From Tubiluchus corallicola (Eukaryota > Priapulida > Priapulimorpha > Priapulimorphida > Tubiluchidae), in the NCBI GenBank assembly GCA_030141605.1, contig JAQGDQ010000087.1, positions 496,001 to 560,000 of the forward strand: a DNA stretch of 64,000 nucleotides. The letters run 5' to 3'. The position numbers and the translations under genes were made by a program. Below the pieces are notes generated by a model. It made no database searches. It was not told the origin of the DNA and worked only from the letters and a program-made list of their open reading frames with translations. This document shows, piece after piece, positions 58,301 through 64,000 of the stretch. Position 1 is the first letter of the stretch. The number at the start of each line of letters is the position of its first letter.

Positions 58301-60709
58301 CCAAGGCTCGTGTTCAAGGCCTAAGCCTGTAATATAACTGAATGTTTATTGCTATGATAACACTGTTTGTTGAAATGTACCAGTGGTTGTTTTTATTCGC
58401 AAACATAAATGATTACAATTTACTCAGTGCCACAAATCTTAACAACCGAGTACCGGGGTACCCGACTGGTATAAGCAAAAGGGTATCCAAGTCTGATTTT
58501 TGCTGATTGATGTAAACGCTAGTTAAAACAGCTATACTTTTGTGGTAAATTGAATTTTTTGCACTGCTTAATTTTTGTGCATTTTGTGTGATTTGCAATT
58601 GGCCACATTATATGAATTTCCTTTATACTTTTACTTTGCATTTATACTAATGAGAATGAAGGGTCTTTTCTGTAAAATTTAATTTGTTTTCAGTCTGACA
58701 AACTGCTGGTTTATGACCAAGTGAAATCAGAACTTGAAGAGAAAATCCGACATTTGGAAGAAGATAGGGATAATATAGATATAACATCAGGTAACTTGTA
58801 ACTGTAACATCTGTGAGGGAATCTTAAAAAGTTAAATGCAGCAGCTTGCTTGAATAAGTTATTTTCTTTATATTTCTGATGAGTCAATTCAGAGTATGGG
58901 TTACATTGTAGATCACAGTGACAATTTCATTTCTTTATTTATAGATAAACTTATTTATAGAGAAAACTATAGATAAAGAAGAACTTTCATCTAAGATAAA
59001 GATTGCAATAATAAAAGCTTTTCTTGAGATGAAAAATCTTTATGACATTTGTCTTGAAATAGTATGTACATGAGCTGAAACGAAAAAAATCATTCCATTG
59101 TTAGATTATTGTATTTTGTTTTGAATTTCTACATTTGTACTTGTATCTTTCATACTGCACTAATAATAACTTCGCACTGAGCTTCCTATATCTGCTTTTT
59201 TATTTATGATGATTGCCATTTTGTATTACATTTGAACAGACATATGGAATGAACTACATTTTGGCTCAAAGAAGAAAAAGAAACAAACTAGTTCCATGTT
59301 TCCGGAGAAAAGACGCAAACCTGTAACAGTAACTGGACCATACATTGTTTATATGCTGTCGGAAGCTGATGTTTTGGAAGATTGGACAATAATTAAAAAG
59401 GTGTGGTGTTTAACTGACTTCACAATTTAATTGCCATTTTGACGGCATTTTAACTGTGGAGTAGTTCAGTTGCAAGACAGTGTTCTTGCATTCACTGCTT
59501 TAACTGACTTACCTTTTCTAATTTTTCAAATAAAACTGGCGCCACTTGTTAGCTGTCGTGTGTATATGAACTTATTTATCAGGTTTTGTCTTTCTTACAG
59601 GCTATGGGTATACAGAAGAGAAAAGGTGAGAATATTTCAAAACTATTTCATGCCAACAGATTAGATAGCTTATTGTTTCAAAATGTACTATTAAAATCTA
59701 GAAGAAAAGACAAGATTATTTAGATGGTGACTTAATAGTGATGGTTTTCAAAATTAGTCAACTGTTTTGTAAAAGTAGACTGTGAAATAACTTGATACCT
59801 TATGATACAATACAATGGCATTACTCATATCTGAGTTGCTGATCTTATAGTCAAGTTGCCTGACTGCACCATTACCTTGATATGTGGGACAAGTTTTAAA
59901 CCTATAGACAAACATTAACCTATAGTTATGCTTGATTCAGACTGTTTGTCCACCTGTTTTACATACTTTATTGCACTGAAGTATTGTTTGAGAGACACAT
60001 AATACACTTTGCAAATAAACTACTCATATTCTGCACAAATGTCCATTTTGATCTGTAACAAAATGTGAATATGCTCACGAACTTATGTCACTTGTATGTA
60101 GAATAAAGCAAGCAAACTATAAGCTTGGCCTTAATAAGTTATTGATCTGAAACTGAAAGACTTGAAAATACTTTGGGGTGCCATCAACAAAGCAAAGTAG
60201 GAAAAGGGTTACGAGTCCTTTCTGTAGACTTGACAGCAGCCTCAACATAAAAATGCTTGTTTGACTTTTATCACATTCCTGAATTTTGTCAGACTACCAA
60301 CCAGCAAAACTGCCATCAAAGTACTTCAAAAATTTTCGGGAACATTCCCGTTGGATGGTAGTTTTTGATCGCTTGCTTTTGCTGGCTTTTTTATCAAGGA
60401 GTGAAAGTGCTTTATTGTTATTTCACATTCTAAAACAATGTTGAATTAAAACACAAACATATTTTCATGACAAAATTCAGCAAAGTCATCATCAGTATAA
60501 CCACTCTGCATTGCTTTTCTGTATTGCAGTATTGCTTGATTTTGATAATATCGAATGACAAATGTAATTAACTAAATTGTATTAATCTGAAATTTACATA
60601 CTTATGGCTAGTGATATGACATGAGTATTAACATTCTGCTTATTTTACATTTTAGTTAAGCAGTTTTGTCAAAAATAGTTTCTCTTGTTGTTTTGCAGTG
60701 AGACTGTGA
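55069..60709 (+). CDS. BRMS1L-like: HMG-box/BRMS1 fusion protein (Sds3-family Sin3-HDAC corepressor subunit), 9 exons, 340 aa
   Basis: Exons 55069-55351, 56066-56212, 56612-56702, 56871-56998, 57466-57545, 58694-58790, 59240-59400, 59601-59625 and 60699-60709 join in frame with GT-AG borders (1023 nt with stop). Residues 34-85 form an HMG box; 95-143 are acidic; 146-290 are the Sds3/BRMS1 coiled-coil region ([76 protein letters not shown]); then a lysine-rich stretch and the hallmark [19 protein letters not shown] (about 307-325). BRMS1 and BRMS1L bridge and dimerise within the nuclear Sin3-HDAC complex. The ATG has a good Kozak context (acaATGG). The protein ends after [11 protein letters not shown], like short BRMS1, and lacks the extra C-terminal domain of BRMS1L. 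The HMG box is not a normal part of this family. Confidence 0.85.
55551..55556 (+). terminator. Possible intronic polyadenylation signal after the HMG exon
   Basis: AATAAA lies in intron 1, 126 nt after the in-frame stop of the unspliced HMG reading frame. If used, it would yield a stand-alone 118-aa HMG protein. Confidence 0.35.
56066..56212 (+). CDS. BRMS1-like coding exon 2: acidic region
   Basis: [20 protein letters not shown], then [20 protein letters not shown] and ETDAEDSS. It is equivalent to the acidic Ser/Glu-rich N-terminus of human BRMS1 and BRMS1L. The acceptor used must be the second AG (TTTAG at 56061-56065); the first, 7 nt upstream, would break the frame. An internal ATG at 56110 would give a start resembling ordinary BRMS1, so a promoter in intron 1 could make an HMG-less form. 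Confidence 0.8.
56612..58790 (+). CDS. BRMS1-like coding exons 3-6: Sds3 coiled-coil core
   Basis: Four exons (56612-56702, 56871-56998, 57466-57545, 58694-58790) encode the dimerising helical core. [20 protein letters not shown] matches human [20 protein letters not shown], and later blocks ([42 protein letters not shown]) match equally well. Introns are short (168-1148 bp). The junction of exons 3 and 4 gives N in KENLYRER, where BRMS1 has K or Q. Confidence 0.9.
57546..58693 (+). other. Intron 5 of the BRMS1-like gene, with repeat content
   Basis: Contains a SINE-like tRNA head at 58258-58335 (GGTGCAGTGGCAGAACAC and CTCGTGTTCAAGGCC) and two GGTACC-type palindromic motifs, GAGTACTCGGGTACTTACCC at 57660-57679 and GAGTACCGGGGTACCCGA at 58448-58465, that may be the ends of an inserted element. 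Confidence 0.5.
58258..58335 (+). mobile_element. tRNA-derived SINE head
   Basis: An A-box-like GGTGCAGTGGCAGAACAC and a B-box-like CGTGTTCAAGGCC are spaced as in a tRNA gene. No full cloverleaf. Confidence 0.45.
59240..60709 (+). CDS. BRMS1-like coding exons 7-9: basic stretch, GPYIVYML block and stop
   Basis: Exon 7 (59240-59400) carries [20 protein letters not shown], a likely nuclear localisation signal, and the family block [20 protein letters not shown]. Exon 8 is 25 nt (AMGIQKRK) and exon 9 adds VRL then TGA. The last junction (TTTTGCAG acceptor) is the least certain because only three codons follow. Confidence 0.8.
59626..60698 (+). other. Intron 8 of the BRMS1-like gene
   Basis: 1.07 kb, AT-rich, with nothing recognisable. 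A plus-strand ORF near 59470-59664 overlaps exon 8 in another frame and is fortuitous. Confidence 0.6.
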
Positions 60710-60946
60710 CGATTTCTGCCATTACAAGAGCAGCAGACTCACTTCTCTTCAACTTACCTCAGTCTGCAACACCTGTAAATAGTTAATGTAAATAATGTAC
60801 AGACAAACATTGAAATGAAGCTATATTGTAATTAGTGATTTGCCCAGTAATTGCAAGTCACTATTTCGTGATGTTTTACTGCTGTTTGAGAAACCTCAGT
60901 AATTTTGCTAAACAGTTAACTATATCTGTGTAATGTAATTTGGAAC

Positions 60947-60952
60947 AATAAA
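60947..60952 (+). terminator. Polyadenylation signal of the BRMS1-like gene
   Basis: Canonical AATAAA 238 nt after the stop codon, followed within about 20 nt by a T-rich stretch. The 3' UTR is short and AT-rich. Confidence 0.7.
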
Positions 60953-60979
60953 ATATCTTTTCAAACTACATTAAAATTT

Positions 60980-63618
60980 TGAAAGCTTATCAGTGCTTCT
61001 TTGTGACTCCAAGTAAATGAAGTCACAAAGAATCAAGATCTGCATAAAGAATGGTTAGGAAAGCAAGTTGTGACTGCTTGAAAGATGCCAAGATTTCATT
61101 TGACGGCAGTGTAGCTGTTGAGCATAAAAGAGAATTAAATGGTAAATGATTGTTAGTTAATTAATATTGGTGCATTATATTTAGCAAAAACAATTCATTT
61201 CTATAAATCTCTGATTGATATCTCAATGTAGTGATATACTGGCTTTTGTAACACTTACCATGCTCAAAATTCAATGGATAATTCTGGTGTTAGATTTGTT
61301 TTTAATAATTGGCGCCACATGATCGAGTAATTTTAACTGCTTTTAAACAAACAAAATGCACCAGCAAATATTGATTTTTAAATACTGAACTATTGGGAGT
61401 AAAGGCTCAGGAAATTCCTAAAAGCCTATGCAACCCTAATTAAAAACTGAGATTTTTTAACATATACTGTAAAACCTTATATTATAATAAGTGTGTAGTT
61501 TGACTTTAAAGAGCCAAATGCATTTTTTAATGCAGTATGTGAATGGTTTTGTTCAATTTGGAGCCTACAGTTTGATATGTAACCCGCATCTTTTCATCCA
61601 TTTTGTGAATCATTTCATGTGTACAGTTTTTCAAATTTCTATAACTTACCCAATTGGCATTTTTACAATTGCACATTTCTGCCGCACAGAAGTTACAAAT
61701 GAATGTCCGGGTACTGTCTCAGTGTATTATGTAATTTTATAAAAAAATATTGATTTAGTATAAACTGAAATTAGTTTGATTCATTTTTACTTATTCTTAT
61801 TGATTTTTCTTATTGGTAAACACTTATTGTGGCTTGTTCCTTTTAATACACCTAAACCAAATTTCCATGTGCAAGTGGCTACACTCCACACAGAAACTAA
61901 AACTAAACAAATCATGTTGTGATTTTATCCAATCTTGCACATTTATTTGAAAATTGAAAAACCTGTACAAATTGCTGTGTATATGCATAATAGCGCACGA
62001 GACAGCCTGAATTACATTCATGATTTGAAAAGTTCAATCATTATGGATACAGGAATAAATAAGCTGAATAAACTTCATACTTGCATAAATCTTTCCATTT
62101 ACAGATAATAGTCATAAGACTTACAATACTACAAAACTGATTACATGAATAATGGGATGACAAAAATAAATCAGTATTATTATTGCTATAGGTTTAGGCA
62201 TATAATGCAGCAAACAAATGAAACAAATACTGCATATATTTTTAGTACTTTTGTACTGAAAGGTACATAGGCGGGAAGGCATAGGATTAACATGTGAAAC
62301 TTTGATAGTTTTCCATCAAAAAAATGTGAATGCATATTTTCAGAAATTTGCAGTGCATTATGAAAATAAAACTTCCATGTTGCAAATTTCAAATTTTTTA
62401 ATGGAAAGAGAAACAGTCCAGTAGTTTAAAGGGTTTGCTCAAATTTTTATCTAATTTCTCGAAACCAAACAATTAGCTCAACCACATTTTTTTCATTTTG
62501 ACTGTACCTTTAGATAACGATATAGCCTCATACTGTGTGACATATGAGAGCCACAACTTCACACAGCCATATGCAGCCACAGTGTTTTTAAGTTTTCAGT
62601 GCAATACTCACAATGGAGTAGGATCGGCAAAGAACTAAAGAGTATGTTTGCCTAAAATGCTGTACGACTAAAACATTTCTTCAAATCATAATTAGTTAAC
62701 TATTTTGACGTTTTTTTTTTCATCGCCAATATTATTAGTCATTTCAGCCCAGCTGCTCAGAAAAACTTCGAAAATAAAGTCGAGTTCAATTGTAGCAAAT
62801 AATTCTGGTAAAGAAAAATTTGATTTGGCTAAATGGCAAAGTAGAATTCCAGAAAAAAATATGTCAAACTGAATTTGTCAGGATAATTCATTAAAGAATA
62901 CGTCAAATCAAGGAATGGTGATCACTTGCAATTTGAAAAGCAAGTCATAAAATAATATAAGAAGAAAACAATGAACTACAATATGTATACCGCAATATAC
63001 AAATAATGAAAAAGCTAGATAAAAAGCACCTTTCATCTAAAGCATCTATAAGTTACTACAAATGCTCTCTTTTGCAACGGACTGGCATTTTACTTCACAA
63101 ATTTACAATTTGAAGATGTTGGCACTTCCACACTTCCGTAACTAATAATAACATTCGAGTATTGCAGTACGAACGACTAGTGCAAATCCATCACAAAACA
63201 AGATATGTCAGGAATCAAAAAAAAAACTCAAACAATAGTCAAATAGCAATTTACATTAATATATACATATGCTTAATCACAGCATAATTCTCAAGAAAAG
63301 TTTATTTGCAACATTTCTAACATCGTACTTTATATTGTTAATAGAAATGAAAGCTCACACAAATATACAGAGGGAAACTCTAGAGACTTCAATTCCATGG
63401 TGTTGATAATGAACTAGCCACTAGCAAGTGAGTTAAACCTGATGTAATGTTAATGTGATATAATGTAGAATGTCGTGATCACAGCCTGTTGATTAAAACA
63501 GTGAGTATTATAGCTTTATAAACTTCATAACATATATTTTAAGATCAGAATATACCCACACCGCCTGCTGATGTACTACAATCGTCTGAAACAAGGCATA
63601 TAATTCTGCAAACCTCAG
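60980..63618. other. Intergenic DNA
   Basis: No gene or RNA gene seen. AT-rich with short chance ORFs only. Confidence 0.5.
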
Positions 63619-64000
63619 TGGCGGCTCGTAGATAACACTAGTGGGGGGTTTTGCTTCAGAAAATTTATACCATTGTTTTAACATTGCGTAAAACGAAACA
63701 AAAATACAAAATGAAAATTTATAAATAAGCTTGATAAATAGTTTAAATTGCTACAGTTCAAGCCTGACCCATTCATTTAAAAATGAAATCCATTCTTCTT
63801 GTTTTACTTTGCACGAAAAGATTAATAAAAGATTAAAAGATTAATAAGTCAAAAAGAAATGCCATCCCTTACACTTGCACAACAGTCTCTCCACCCAGCA
63901 CTCTCTGTCGTATCTCAGACATGTGTGCTTAGCCGCATGAGCACGAAAGCCAAACACCGCGTCGCTGGAACTGTGAAGAGCACAGCTCTGTCACGTGCAC
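63619..64000. mobile_element. Possible transposon terminus running off the right edge
   Basis: CAGTGGCGGCTCGTAGATAA followed shortly by a run of six G. CAGTGGCGG starts with a following G run are typical termini of hAT-type elements in animal genomes. The interior near 63880-64000 is clearly richer in GC than the flank. The other end is outside the window, so this rests on one terminus. Confidence 0.35.

Noticed and set aside
62186-62392. Minus-strand ORF at right end as a gene exon
   Set aside because: No conserved motif, no matching splice phases and low-information composition.

Overview
This is an AT-rich metazoan genomic window (I judge it well under 40% GC by eye). Its genes are split by GT-AG introns with GTAAGT-like donors and separated by repeat-littered non-coding DNA. 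It carries a HIF-alpha subunit gene. Published surveys report that sponges and ctenophores lack HIF-alpha, so a cnidarian, placozoan or bilaterian invertebrate is favoured over those phyla. Terminal-inverted-repeat and tRNA-derived SINE debris is abundant. I cannot name the phylum from the sequence alone.

Layout. (1) Positions 653-31936, minus strand: ten coding exons of a hypoxia-inducible factor alpha (HIF-alpha) gene. It runs from a start codon at 31936 leftward through the bHLH, PAS-A, PAS-B and PAC regions to the N-terminal oxygen-dependent degradation motif ([10 protein letters not shown]) and one more exon. The 3' end (C-terminal degron and transactivation domain) lies beyond the left edge. 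All nine internal junctions keep frame, giving 517 codons so far. (2) About 32.0-48.2 kb: upstream DNA of the HIF gene with no recognisable conventional gene. It holds simple repeats, SINE-like pieces and an inverted-repeat-bounded transposon (44364-45258) that carries a small zinc-finger ORF. (3) 48263-50791, minus strand: a three-exon gene for a 128-residue charged, partly coiled-coil protein I do not recognise, with a possible extra upstream exon near 52.1-52.2 kb. Its first intron holds a MITE and a perfect 21-bp foldback element. (4) 55069-60709, plus strand: a nine-exon BRMS1/BRMS1L-type gene (Sds3 family, Sin3-HDAC corepressor) whose first coding exon encodes an HMG box, spliced in frame onto the acidic N-terminus. 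The predicted product is 340 residues and ends shortly after the GPYIVYML block. (5) About 61-64 kb: no gene seen; a possible transposon terminus begins near 63619.

How the genes relate. HIF-alpha is the oxygen-labile subunit that pairs with ARNT. The conserved LxxLAP motif predicts prolyl-hydroxylase and VHL control. BRMS1 proteins act in histone-deacetylase corepressor complexes, and the HMG-box fusion would give this one its own DNA-binding module. I see no evidence that the three genes are co-regulated. The most unusual items are the HMG-box/BRMS1 fusion, the tyrosine-rich N-terminal extension of HIF-alpha, and the unrecognised small coiled-coil gene.
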